A DNA stretch of 21,645 nt, taken from positions 1 through 21,645 of IMG/VR virus record IMGVR_UViG_3300037156_000435; one strand, given 5' to 3'. This stretch comes from a virus. A program made the translations under genes and the position numbers. The notes under the pieces were generated by a model. That model saw only the letters and a program-made list of their open reading frames with translations. It ran no database searches and had not been told where the DNA came from. Shown here one piece after another: positions 1 through 7,366 of this stretch (position 1 is its first letter; every line of letters begins with the position of its first letter).

Positions 1-366
1 GAAGGGGTCGTCGAGAGCGATATCACCTCGGCCGGGTCGACGGCCCACACCGACGCCGGCGTGATTGCGGGCGACATCAACACCGCCGCCAGCCAGGCGC
101 ACGGCGACGAAGGCCAGCTGCACACGGACGAAGGGGTCGTCGAGGCGGACATCAACGCCGCCGGGACTCAGGCCCATACCGACGCGGGCACGGCGCACGC
201 AGATGAAGGTGTCGTCGAGGGCGACATCACCGCGGCCGGAACCGCGGCCCACACCGACGCGGGAACCGCCCACACCGATGCCGGGACGGCCCACACCGAC
301 GCCGGCGTCATCGAGACCGACATCACCGCCGCCGGAACCCAGGCCCACACCGATGCGACGGCGGCC
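1..366 (+). repeat. Degenerate coding repeat (25-residue period, 18+7)
   Basis: This stretch encodes nine AHTDAG-type motifs whose His residues lie at visible-protein positions 16, 34, 41, 59, 66, 84, 91, 98 and 116. The spacings are 18, 7, 18, 7, 18, 7, 7 and 18. Three near-identical 21-bp units run in tandem at 247-267, 268-288 and 289-309. The repeat continues past the left edge of the window. It is coding throughout and in frame. Confidence 0.85.
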
Positions 367-1311
367 AACGCTTCGCTCGCCGCCATCGCCGCCAAGGGCC
401 AGGCGGCCAAGGCCGCGTCGATATCGGTTACGCCGGCGTCGGATCCGGACACCCGGGTCGCGGCGGCGAATATCACCGCCGCGGACGTGCTGACCATCGT
501 CACAGTCGGCCAGAGCGGCGTCTCGCTGGTCTCCGGCGCGCCGAGCGTGAATTCGTCCCAGGTCTGGGCGCTGAACGGCCACTCATCCGCCGCCCTGACC
601 TTCACTGGGCCGTTCGTCGCCTCGGTGAATATCGAGGTGTCGGCCGACGGCGGCCTGACCTATGCGCCGGCCAGCGGCAAGATCCGCGGCACGCCCGTGA
701 CCGCCTCGACAGTGACCGCGCCCGGCCTGTTCCAGGTCGACGTGACGGGCATAACGCATATCCGCTCCCGCTGCACCGCCTTCACCTCCGGCACGGTCGC
801 CGTGGCGGCGACGGCGTCGGCCAGCCCGGGCCTGACCCAGATCATAAATCCGATCCGGCTGGTCGACAGTTCGGGCAATAACGCCACCGTCAAGCCGGCG
901 ACGACCCAGGCCTCAACCGCCGACACGGCGTTGGTAGTCGCGCCGATCGCCGGCTCGACCGGTCGGGACTATAGCGCCGACGCGCCGGCCATCCCGAATG
1001 TCGGGGCCAACTTCGGCGGCTCTGGGCCCTTTGCGAGCTATGTGCGCGTGGGCGTCGTCGCCGCCAATCCCTCCCGCGCCAATATCGACGTTGAGAATGC
1101 CACCGGCGCACAGATCGTCTTGGTGCGTGACGATGGGACGGCGGCAACCGCGGCGGCCCCGGTCAACGCTTCGGCCTTCCCGCTGGCCGGCGGCGCGTTG
1201 GCCGGCGCCCAGGGCGGTTCGTGGGCTTCGACCACCTTCAAGGGGCGAATCCAAGTCTACGCGCCCGCCGCGCTGAGCGGAAACCAGTTCGTCGCCATGA
1301 TGGAAGATTGA
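1..1311 (+). CDS. Tail-fibre-like protein with coiled-coil repeat shaft (5' end outside the window)
   Basis: The reading frame is open from base 1, and the repeat pattern is already under way there, so the GTG at 61 is not the true start and the gene begins upstream. Residues 1-120 of the visible part consist of degenerate AHTDAG / EGVVExDI repeats. His residues fall at spacings of 7 and 18, and Ala/Ile/Val follow a 3-4 spacing, as in a coiled coil. The remainder is Ala/Gly/Ser/Thr-rich and probably beta-structured. The last ~70 residues (VENATG, VRDDG, QGGSW, FKGRIQVY) resemble the ends of phage virion surface proteins. No enzymatic motif is seen. I infer a trimeric fibre or shaft subunit because a clear fibre gene follows 4 bases later. 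The exact family is not recognised. Confidence 0.6.
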   Translation, partial: EGVVESDITSAGSTAHTDAGVIAGDINTAASQAHGDEGQLHTDEGVVEADINAAGTQAHTDAGTAHADEGVVEGDITAAGTAAHTDAGTAHTDAGTAHTDAGVIETDITAAGTQAHTDATAANASLAAIAAKGQAAKAASISVTPASDPDTRVAAANITAADVLTIVTVGQSGVSLVSGAPSVNSSQVWALNGHSSAALTFTGPFVASVNIEVSADGGLTYAPASGKIRGTPVTASTVTAPGLFQVDVTGITHIRSRCTAFTSGTVAVAATASASPGLTQIINPIRLVDSSGNNATVKPATTQASTADTALVVAPIAGSTGRDYSADAPAIPNVGANFGGSGPFASYVRVGVVAANPSRANIDVENATGAQIVLVRDDGTAATAAAPVNASAFPLAGGALAGAQGGSWASTTFKGRIQVYAPAALSGNQFVAMMED

Positions 1312-1315
1312 TACG

Positions 1316-4225
1316 ATGTCGTCACAGCCCCCCATTGTCACCGCGACCACTGGCGGCGCCGGCGACGCCGGCCTTATTCCGCGCCTGAACGCCGCCGGCC
1401 TGCTCGACGACACCATGATGCCAGCGGACATTGTCAGCACGGTCAGCCAGAACGCCGCCTACTGGCCGTCGACCGCGAACGCCCTCAGCAACGGTGTCGC
1501 CCAGATCGCCGGCCTGGTGGGCGGCTCGGGCGGAACGAACGGGACCTTCGCCCTGGCCTTCTCCGGCGGCGGCGGCTCGGGCGCGGCGGGCTCGTTCACC
1601 GTGGTCGGGGGTGTGGTGGTCTCCACTGTCATGCGATATGCTGGCGTGGGCTACACCAGCGCGCCCGCGGTCAGCTTTGCTGCCTGCAGCGGGCTCACCG
1701 GCGCATCGGCCGTGGCGCAATACGCCCCGAATGTCGCGCTTGGCGGTTATTTCAAGGTCCCTGTCACCGGCGGCTATAATCTCTACCAGGTGCAAGCCGG
1801 GCCCGCCGCCGTTCAGATCGGCAACACCTTTCCCGACAACACCGGCATTGCCTCTCTTGTCAGCACCGTGACCGGTTCGCCGGCCTATGCGAACCCTGGC
1901 GGGACGGGCAACCGCAAGAGCAGCGTCACCGTCACGGCGTCAGCGGGCCTGATCATCGCCGGGACGCCCCCGAACCTTGTCGATGGCGACACGTCCAGCT
2001 CCAGCTCGGCGAACAGCATCGAGTTCGGCGCCGTTGCGGTGGCAGGCTTATGGCTGCTCTTCGATTTCGGCGAGGACGCGGCGCGAGTCGTCACGGAGGC
2101 CACATGGTATCAGTCCGGAGCCAATGGCCACGGGACCTGGCAGTGGAGCGGCTCCAACGACGGCGTCACCTTCACCGCCATCGGCGGCACATTCACACTC
2201 GGCGGCGCGACGACACAGATCCAGGCGTCGCTCGCGGTCAACAGCACGCCCTATCGGTACTATCAGCTGCTTGGCGTATCCGGGTCTGCTTCGGCGTCGC
2301 CCTACATCGGCGAGGTCCAGTTCAAGATCGGGCCGGCCCAGGGGGACGGAAAGGCCGCGCTCGCCGAGCTGCTCGCCTACAAGCAAGCCCAGATCTTCCC
2401 CGCCGGGTTTCCGACCTCGAAGCTGATCTCCGCCTATTTCTTTGATCCGTCAGGCATCAACGGAACGAACGTCGTTGATCAGTTCGGGTCCAACCCCATC
2501 AACCTGACCGCCGCGACGAGTCCGAACTACACGCCAAATGGGCACGGCATTCGCCTCGCCGCCGGCCTGATCCAACTGCCGACGATCTTGGGCATGCGGT
2601 CCTACACGCTGCTAAATCGCTGCGACAAGGACGGCACAACCGGATTCCTGTTCTCCGGGGAAGGGCAGAACAGCGGCGGTGGCGTGCTCCAGGCCTTGGT
2701 TCCCACGACCGGGACGACGCTCTATGGCGGCTCCGGCGTGGACCTGCATGCGCCGATCTACAACACGACCAACTCGCCAGGCACCGCCTGCACCGAACTG
2801 AACCGCGGCAACTGGGGGAGCCTCCATCGCGAGATGGCCGCGGCGGACACGAGCTTCGCCTACGCCATTGGCGGTCGCGCCGCGACGACGACCTCGCGAT
2901 GCGCTGATTTTGAGGTCAATGCGCTGTTCCTTTGGAATGCGCCGCTGACCACGGCCGAGCGGGCGGTGGTGCACCTGTACATCCGTGCTCGCGCGCTGAA
3001 GTTCGGCATCTTCCTTCACAGCAACGACTGCCCGGTCAAGGACGACGTCTACATCGTAATGGGCGAGAGCACGGCCTCTGGCCGCGCCAACCTGCTTGAA
3101 CTGCCAGCTGCTAAGCAATCCCGTCTATTCGCCTCGACATTCATCACGCCCTGGGGCGGTGGCGGGTCGGTCTACCCATGGCAGCCTCTGAAGATGGGGC
3201 TAAACCAGCAGGTTCCTGAGAGCAGCGCCCTCTACTCGGCCAACTCGTTCGCACAGTATCGGGCGAACAACTTCTCCAACGGCGACACGCTCAAGGTCGG
3301 TAGCCAGACCTATACCTGGAAGGTGTCACTCACGGGCGCGGCCAACGAGGTCCTGATCGGGGCGAATTTCGCCGCGTCGGCCGCTAACTTCGTCGCGGCT
3401 CTGACGGCGGGGACCGGCGCTGGCTCGACCTATGGCACAGGAACGACCGCCAATGCATCGGCGACCGGCTACGTGCCGACTGGTGGGACGTCGATCGTGG
3501 CGATGGCGCTGGCCGCGGGGGCGACATCAGTGGCTGTGAGCTACACGCCGGTCGGATCGACGGTCGCGGGCGTGTGGGGTGACGGCTTCCTGGACGCGGG
3601 TCGCAGCGGCGGCGTGACGCCGACCTATCCGGACTCGCTCAGCATCGAGTACGGCATCGCCACGCAACGCGAGGCGGCGCTTCTGTCTGGGGCGAAGCGA
3701 CGGCCCTGCCGCATCATCAAGCCGGGCAAGGGGAGCACCTTCTTCGCGCCGTCCTCGACGGGGTATGCCGGCAGCGCGTCAGCGAGCTGGAACGCCGGCG
3801 AGAACGTCGGCAACGGGTGCCTCACCCAGGCGATAACGCACATCCAGCAGGGATTGCAGGACATGATCGCGCAGGGGATCGGCTTCGGCTCGATCAACCT
3901 CGACCTGCTGATGGGACTCAATGACTCACAGAGCACCACCTACGCCCCGGACGCGACGACCTACCAGGGCTATGTCCAGGCGTCCTTCAACGTGCTCGCG
4001 GGCGTCCTTCCGGGCGTTGTCATAGGGGGGGCGGTCTTCCTGCCGCACACCCATGACCCGGCCGGTAACGCCACGGCACAGGGGTATGTCCGCACGGGGC
4101 TCGCGGCCTTCGCAGGGGCCAACGGCCTGGCCAGCGTGGACACACAGTCCTTCGGCCTGGAGCCCGACAGCGTGCACTACAATGCCGATGCGAACCTAAG
4201 CATGGGCGTTACCGCGCATGGCTAG
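1316..4225 (+). CDS. Multidomain tail fibre/spike with SGNH-hydrolase-like C-terminus
   Basis: This 969-residue protein starts at an ATG 4 bases after the previous stop, with a GGAAG stretch upstream. Residues ~15-40 carry the GLIPRLNAAGLLDDTMMP type motif common near the N-terminus of tail fibres. A GYTSAP motif follows near residue 115. Residues ~180-340 resemble an F5/8C (discoidin) carbohydrate-binding fold, and ~385-555 resemble a LamG/concanavalin fold. From ~570 the chain looks like an SGNH hydrolase: GES 583-585 (block I), GLND 867-870 (block III) and DSVH 951-954 (block V). A separate phage-type module (GDTLKVGSQTYTWK, ~residues 660-770) is inserted between block I and block III. The likely role is host-glycan binding and ester (for example O-acetyl) hydrolysis at the cell surface. 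The domain calls are by eye; fibre identity is fairly secure and the exact substrate is unknown. Confidence 0.7.
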   Translation: MSSQPPIVTATTGGAGDAGLIPRLNAAGLLDDTMMPADIVSTVSQNAAYWPSTANALSNGVAQIAGLVGGSGGTNGTFALAFSGGGGSGAAGSFTVVGGVVVSTVMRYAGVGYTSAPAVSFAACSGLTGASAVAQYAPNVALGGYFKVPVTGGYNLYQVQAGPAAVQIGNTFPDNTGIASLVSTVTGSPAYANPGGTGNRKSSVTVTASAGLIIAGTPPNLVDGDTSSSSSANSIEFGAVAVAGLWLLFDFGEDAARVVTEATWYQSGANGHGTWQWSGSNDGVTFTAIGGTFTLGGATTQIQASLAVNSTPYRYYQLLGVSGSASASPYIGEVQFKIGPAQGDGKAALAELLAYKQAQIFPAGFPTSKLISAYFFDPSGINGTNVVDQFGSNPINLTAATSPNYTPNGHGIRLAAGLIQLPTILGMRSYTLLNRCDKDGTTGFLFSGEGQNSGGGVLQALVPTTGTTLYGGSGVDLHAPIYNTTNSPGTACTELNRGNWGSLHREMAAADTSFAYAIGGRAATTTSRCADFEVNALFLWNAPLTTAERAVVHLYIRARALKFGIFLHSNDCPVKDDVYIVMGESTASGRANLLELPAAKQSRLFASTFITPWGGGGSVYPWQPLKMGLNQQVPESSALYSANSFAQYRANNFSNGDTLKVGSQTYTWKVSLTGAANEVLIGANFAASAANFVAALTAGTGAGSTYGTGTTANASATGYVPTGGTSIVAMALAAGATSVAVSYTPVGSTVAGVWGDGFLDAGRSGGVTPTYPDSLSIEYGIATQREAALLSGAKRRPCRIIKPGKGSTFFAPSSTGYAGSASASWNAGENVGNGCLTQAITHIQQGLQDMIAQGIGFGSINLDLLMGLNDSQSTTYAPDATTYQGYVQASFNVLAGVLPGVVIGGAVFLPHTHDPAGNATAQGYVRTGLAAFAGANGLASVDTQSFGLEPDSVHYNADANLSMGVTAHG

Positions 4226-4229
4226 ATTG

Positions 4230-4853
4230 TCACTTAGCGCAGGCCGCGTTGACGCCCCGCTTGAATTCCATGCGGCCCGGGGCGTTCAGATGGACGCCGT
4301 CGACGGTCATGGCGGTCGGGAGCGGTTCGACAAACACGCCGCCGGTCGTGGACGCCAGGCGTCGCAGATAGGCATTTCCAGCTTGCGCCTGCGCCAGGAA
4401 GTGCGGGTCGGTCGGCAGGGCCACAATGATCGGGCGAGGAGCCAAGCCCGCAAGCCGTTCCATCTCCGCCTGGTAGCGCGCCAGCGGCGTGGGGTCGGCA
4501 ACGAGCAGGTCGTTCGCGCCGAGTTCGAGCACGAGGCGCGACGGTCGGGTGCGGGCGACCAGCGCGTCGGCCATTGGTAGTATGTCCTCGGCCTTGGCGT
4601 GGCTGATGGCGGCGTTAAACACGGGAACGCCGCATAGGCTGACAATCTGCTGGCGGTCTGTGATGCTGTCGCCGAGCACCAGCACGCCGCCTGGCGCCAT
4701 GTCGTTGGCGCGCCATAGAAGCACTTCATGCCGCGAGACGATCGGCGACGCGATGGGCTTTCGCCAGTGCGCGTAACCGAAAGCGACGCCAACGATCACG
4801 CCAACCAGTGCGATGAGCATCATTCTGAGTGTCGCCGGCGCGGTCTGGAGCAT
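4230..4853 (-). CDS. Membrane-anchored SGNH/GDSL hydrolase (opposite-strand cargo gene)
   Basis: The 207-residue protein has a hydrophobic segment at ~11-28, likely an uncleaved anchor, followed by a small SGNH hydrolase domain. The visible signatures are GDSI 61-64 (nucleophile S63), GAND 112-115 (N114) and DGVH 185-188 (D185, H188). The usual block II glycine region reads NAAISHA, so the oxyanion glycine is not obvious. The gene is convergent with the fibre gene (4-base gap) and divergent from the F homologue. It is the only minus-strand gene of the window, as expected for an independently expressed cargo ('moron') gene. The domain probably acts in the periplasm or at the cell surface on an ester such as an acetylated glycan; the substrate is unknown. 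M11 or M12 are alternative starts; no strong ribosome binding site is seen for any of them. Confidence 0.8.
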   Translation of the reverse strand: MLQTAPATLRMMLIALVGVIVGVAFGYAHWRKPIASPIVSRHEVLLWRANDMAPGGVLVLGDSITDRQQIVSLCGVPVFNAAISHAKAEDILPMADALVARTRPSRLVLELGANDLLVADPTPLARYQAEMERLAGLAPRPIIVALPTDPHFLAQAQAGNAYLRRLASTTGGVFVEPLPTAMTVDGVHLNAPGRMEFKRGVNAACAK

Positions 4854-4923
4854 CGGGCAGCTTTAGCAGCACTACGGGCCGACCGGAAAGGGCGCCCGCT
4901 ATAGGTTCATGAATGGAGTCGCC
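4854..4923. promoter_or_regulatory. Divergent intergenic region between the hydrolase gene and F
   Basis: This 70-bp gap separates the minus-strand hydrolase start from the head operon and must carry any promoter specific to the hydrolase. A TATAGG hexamer lies at 4900-4905, and the same spot reads TATAGC on the other strand. I see no matching -35 box on either side, so a promoter is only inferred from gene orientation. Confidence 0.3.
4915..4918 (+). promoter_or_regulatory. Ribosome binding site choosing the F start
   Basis: GGAG is followed by a 5-base spacer and the ATG at 4924. This favours 4924 over the in-frame ATG at 4909, which has only a weak AGG in front of it. Confidence 0.65.
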
Positions 4924-6168
4924 ATGCCCAAGATCATCCTCAAGCCGCTGCCGCCGAAGGAGGCGATCGCCTACTTCCGCGGCAAGGGGCTGGCCGAGAC
5001 CTTCGCCTGGCAGGACATGTGGCAGGAGGAGCATGCCAAGGCCTTCACCGTGGCCAAGGCGATGCGCGGATCCGTGCTGCAGGACATCCGCGACGCGGTC
5101 GACCAGGCGCTGGCCAACGGAACCACGCTGCAGACCTTCAAGGCCCAGCTGCAGCCGCTGCTGGAGGCGCAGGGCTGGTGGGGCAAGCAGCGGGCGATCG
5201 ATCCGCTGACCGGCGAGGAGAAGCTGGTCCAGCTGGGCTCGCCGCGCCGGCTGCGGACCATCTTCGACGTCAACATGCGCACCGCGCGCATGGCCGGCTA
5301 TTGGGAGCGGATCCAGGAGACCAAGGACGCGCTGCCCTATCTGCAGTACCAGACCGCCGGCGACGACCGGGTGCGGCCCGAGCACGCCGCCTGGGACGGA
5401 ACCACCCTGCCGGTCGACGACGACTGGTGGGACGTGCACACCCCGCCCTGCGACTGGGGCTGCCGCTGCACCATCACCCAGATGAGCAAGGGCCAGCTGG
5501 ATCGCTCCGGCGGCGATGTCACCGACAAGCCGGCGGCCTTCCCGTCCAGGAGCTACACGAACCCGCGCACCGGCGAGGTGGTGCGGGTCGAGGGCGGCAT
5601 CGGGCCTGGCTGGGGCTACAACGTAGGCCGGGCCTATCTGGAGCGCGACACGCCGTCGCCGATGGGCGCTCCGGACGGCGATGACGCGGCATCCGCGGCC
5701 TCGGCCGAGACGCCGATCGGCCGCACCACCGTGAGCGCCGAACTGCTGCTCGATGCCGGCGCTACGGCCGAGGAGGCGCAGGCCGCCTTCCTCGGCGGCT
5801 TTGGCGTGGCGCCGGGCAAGAGCCGCATCGTCACAGATCCCAGCGGCGACGGCCTGGTCGTCGGGCCTGGCCTGTTCAAGGACAGCGTCGGCCGGCCGGT
5901 CACGCTGCCCAGGGCGACCCTGCGCGCCCTGCCGCTGGTCGGCCTGGCGCTGCGCGAGCCGGCGGAGATCCGCCGCGCCTGGCGCCAGGGCCCTGACGGC
6001 GCCAGCCTTCTGACCCGCCGCTACATCGCCCGCTACCAGGTGGGCGACAGGCCGGTCGACGTGGTGGTCGACTGGGCCAACGGCGGCTGGTGGCCGGGCA
6101 CGTCGAACGCCCGGCATCTCGACGTGCAGCAGCTGCGCGACGGGCCGATCGCCTACACGGCGCCCTAA
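4924..6168 (+). CDS. F: Mu F-like head morphogenesis (minor capsid) protein with extra C-terminal domain
   Basis: This is a 414-residue protein from the ATG at 4924. Residues ~1-200 match the Mu F / SPP1 gp7 minor head protein family: an AIAYFRGKG start, a WQDMWQEEHAKAF stretch, an RTIFDVNMRTARMAGYWERI helix, and the family-typical PPCDWGCRC cysteine motif at 174-182. Such proteins bind the portal and act in early head assembly; some are ejected with the DNA. Residues ~225-265 form an Ala/Asp-rich linker. Residues ~300-414 form a separate domain (LALREPAEIRRAW, RRYIARYQ, DVVVDW, GTSNARH) that resembles the PBECR-type nuclease-like tails found on other MuF proteins. That last point is a judgement from pattern only. 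Downstream lies I, without the G gene that separates F and I in Mu. Confidence 0.88.
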   Translation: MPKIILKPLPPKEAIAYFRGKGLAETFAWQDMWQEEHAKAFTVAKAMRGSVLQDIRDAVDQALANGTTLQTFKAQLQPLLEAQGWWGKQRAIDPLTGEEKLVQLGSPRRLRTIFDVNMRTARMAGYWERIQETKDALPYLQYQTAGDDRVRPEHAAWDGTTLPVDDDWWDVHTPPCDWGCRCTITQMSKGQLDRSGGDVTDKPAAFPSRSYTNPRTGEVVRVEGGIGPGWGYNVGRAYLERDTPSPMGAPDGDDAASAASAETPIGRTTVSAELLLDAGATAEEAQAAFLGGFGVAPGKSRIVTDPSGDGLVVGPGLFKDSVGRPVTLPRATLRALPLVGLALREPAEIRRAWRQGPDGASLLTRRYIARYQVGDRPVDVVVDWANGGWWPGTSNARHLDVQQLRDGPIAYTAP

Positions 6169-6232
6169 CAGGCTTCTCAGAACCTTCTTTTCGGGTCATG
6201 ACTTGTGCGCCCGAACCCGCGCATCCGCGGTT

Positions 6233-6254
6233 CACCCTGAATTAGTTCAGGGTG
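6233..6254 (+). terminator. Perfect 9-bp hairpin between F and I (terminator or processing site)
   Basis: CACCCTGAA (6233-6241) pairs perfectly with TTCAGGGTG (6246-6254) across a TTAG loop. Only three T follow, so it would be a weak intrinsic terminator. It lies in the only sizeable gap of the head module (6169-6286) and could instead be an mRNA stabiliser, an attenuator or a protein-binding palindrome. The hairpin itself is certain; its role is not. Confidence 0.5.
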
Positions 6255-6286
6255 TTTGCAGGGCTCCGCCGCCGTGATTGTGCGGC

Positions 6287-7366
6287 ATGGCTTTTGGCAA
6301 ACGCACTTCCCTGATGGACACGGCCGCCGGCGAGGCGATCGCCGCCGCCAGCGCGACCGGCGAGCCGGTCACTCGCGTGCAGCTGCTGCCGATCGGCCAG
6401 ATCGTCTCCAAGCGCGACGGGCGCCGGTGGCTGGTGCGCGACCTGGCGCACGCCCAGGAGATCGTCGCCGCCACCGTGGCCACCGCGACACCCGCCGAGG
6501 TGCCGATCGACTATGACCACCAGCTGGTCACGGCAACACAGGAAGGCGGCCCAGGCGGCACCGCCAAGGCCGCCGGCTGGATGCGTAATTTTCAGGCCGA
6601 CGCCAACGGCATCTCCGCCGAGGTCGAATGGACCGCGGCGGCGGACGCCGCCCTGCGCGCCAAAGAGTACCGATACATCAGCCCCTTCTTCGGCTTCTCC
6701 AAGGCCTCCGGCGAGATCACGCGGATCTTCCACGCCGGCCTGACCAACTTCCCAGCCATCACCGAACTGGCCGCCGTGGCCAGCGCCGGAACAGGAGACT
6801 CCATGGACTTGACCGCACTGGCCGCGGCCCTCGGGTTGCCGGCGACCGCGACGCTCGAAGAGATCGTCGCCGCTGCGACCGCGGCCCGCGCCGCCGCCGC
6901 CGCCCAACTGACCGCCCTGGCCGCCGCCGCCGGCGTCCCGGCCGCGACGACCGTCGAGGCTGTCTCGACCGCCATCGCCGCCGCCAAAGCCGCTTCCGAG
7001 CCCGACCCCAGGGCCTTTGTGCCCATGGCGTCGTTCAAGGAGCTGCAGGGCCAGGTCAAGCAGCTGCTGGAGACCGGCGCGGCCTCGGCCGCCGCCACCG
7101 CCGTCGACGCCGCCTGCGCCGCCGGCAAGATCACCCCGGCCGGGCGCGAGCATGCGCTCAAGCTCTATGCCGCCGACCCGGCCGCCTTCGCCGAGTTCGT
7201 CGGTTCGGCGCCGGTGGTGGTCAAGCCTGGCGTGGCCGACACGGCCGCCGCCAGCGCCGACCTCAACGCCCCGCTGACCGCCGAAGAGAAGGCCGCCGCC
7301 TCGGCGATCGGCATCTCCGAGGAGGCCTTCCTCGCTTCCAAGAAACAACTCGCAGGAGTTAGCTGA
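6287..7366 (+). CDS. I: Mu I-like prohead protease/scaffold precursor
   Basis: This 359-residue protein matches the Mu-like protease family. It has a VQLLPIG entry strand (~31-37), VPIDYDHQ with H78, AAGWM (~95), GISAEVEWT (~108), EYRYISPFF with S132, and LTNFPAI (~152). In Mu the I product is the prohead protease, and its C-terminal half doubles as the scaffold. Here the region after residue ~172 is extremely Ala-rich and probably helical, as expected for a scaffold. H78 and S132 are the residues most likely to be catalytic, but this is inferred from conservation alone. I chose the ATG at 6287 over the upstream TTG at 6278 because ~30 residues precede the first conserved strand; no clear ribosome binding site supports either. 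Its stop overlaps the next start (TGATG). Confidence 0.87.
   Translation: MAFGKRTSLMDTAAGEAIAAASATGEPVTRVQLLPIGQIVSKRDGRRWLVRDLAHAQEIVAATVATATPAEVPIDYDHQLVTATQEGGPGGTAKAAGWMRNFQADANGISAEVEWTAAADAALRAKEYRYISPFFGFSKASGEITRIFHAGLTNFPAITELAAVASAGTGDSMDLTALAAALGLPATATLEEIVAAATAARAAAAAQLTALAAAAGVPAATTVEAVSTAIAAAKAASEPDPRAFVPMASFKELQGQVKQLLETGAASAAATAVDAACAAGKITPAGREHALKLYAADPAAFAEFVGSAPVVVKPGVADTAAASADLNAPLTAEEKAAASAIGISEEAFLASKKQLAGVS
6793..6797 (+). promoter_or_regulatory. Internal ribosome binding site for the Z-like scaffold
   Basis: AGGAG with a 5-base spacer (ACTCC) precedes the in-frame ATG at 6803. It falls exactly between the protease domain and the Ala-rich scaffold part. Confidence 0.7.
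6803..7366 (+). CDS. Z: Z-like scaffold protein from an internal in-frame start of I
   Basis: Within I, an AGGAG at 6793-6797 sits 5 bases before an in-frame ATG at 6803 (Met173 of I). This is a better ribosome binding site than that of I itself. Translation from it gives a 187-residue, Ala-rich, helical polypeptide made of the scaffold half without the protease. Mu makes its scaffold Z in just this way, as an in-frame internal product of I. The arrangement is seen directly; that it is used is inferred by analogy. It would supply free scaffold in excess of the protease fusion. Confidence 0.7.
   Translation: MDLTALAAALGLPATATLEEIVAAATAARAAAAAQLTALAAAAGVPAATTVEAVSTAIAAAKAASEPDPRAFVPMASFKELQGQVKQLLETGAASAAATAVDAACAAGKITPAGREHALKLYAADPAAFAEFVGSAPVVVKPGVADTAAASADLNAPLTAEEKAAASAIGISEEAFLASKKQLAGVS

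Noticed and set aside
247-309. CRISPR-like tandem repeat
   Set aside because: The 21-bp units are directly adjacent without spacers and encode a protein repeat in frame.
4218-4580. Plus-strand open frame of 120 codons after the fibre gene
   Set aside because: Antisense to the SGNH hydrolase, whose catalytic motifs are all intact on the minus strand.
4726-6117. Minus-strand open frame of 463 codons opposite F
   Set aside because: Antisense to MuF and overlapping the SGNH hydrolase in another frame; no motif.
6198-6245. Fifteen-codon leader-like reading frame (ATG 6198) ending in the hairpin loop
   Set aside because: No ribosome binding site and too short to judge; chance is likely.
6169-6286. 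Promoter for the capsid genes in the F-I gap
   Set aside because: Apart from the hairpin I found no convincing -35/-10 pair.
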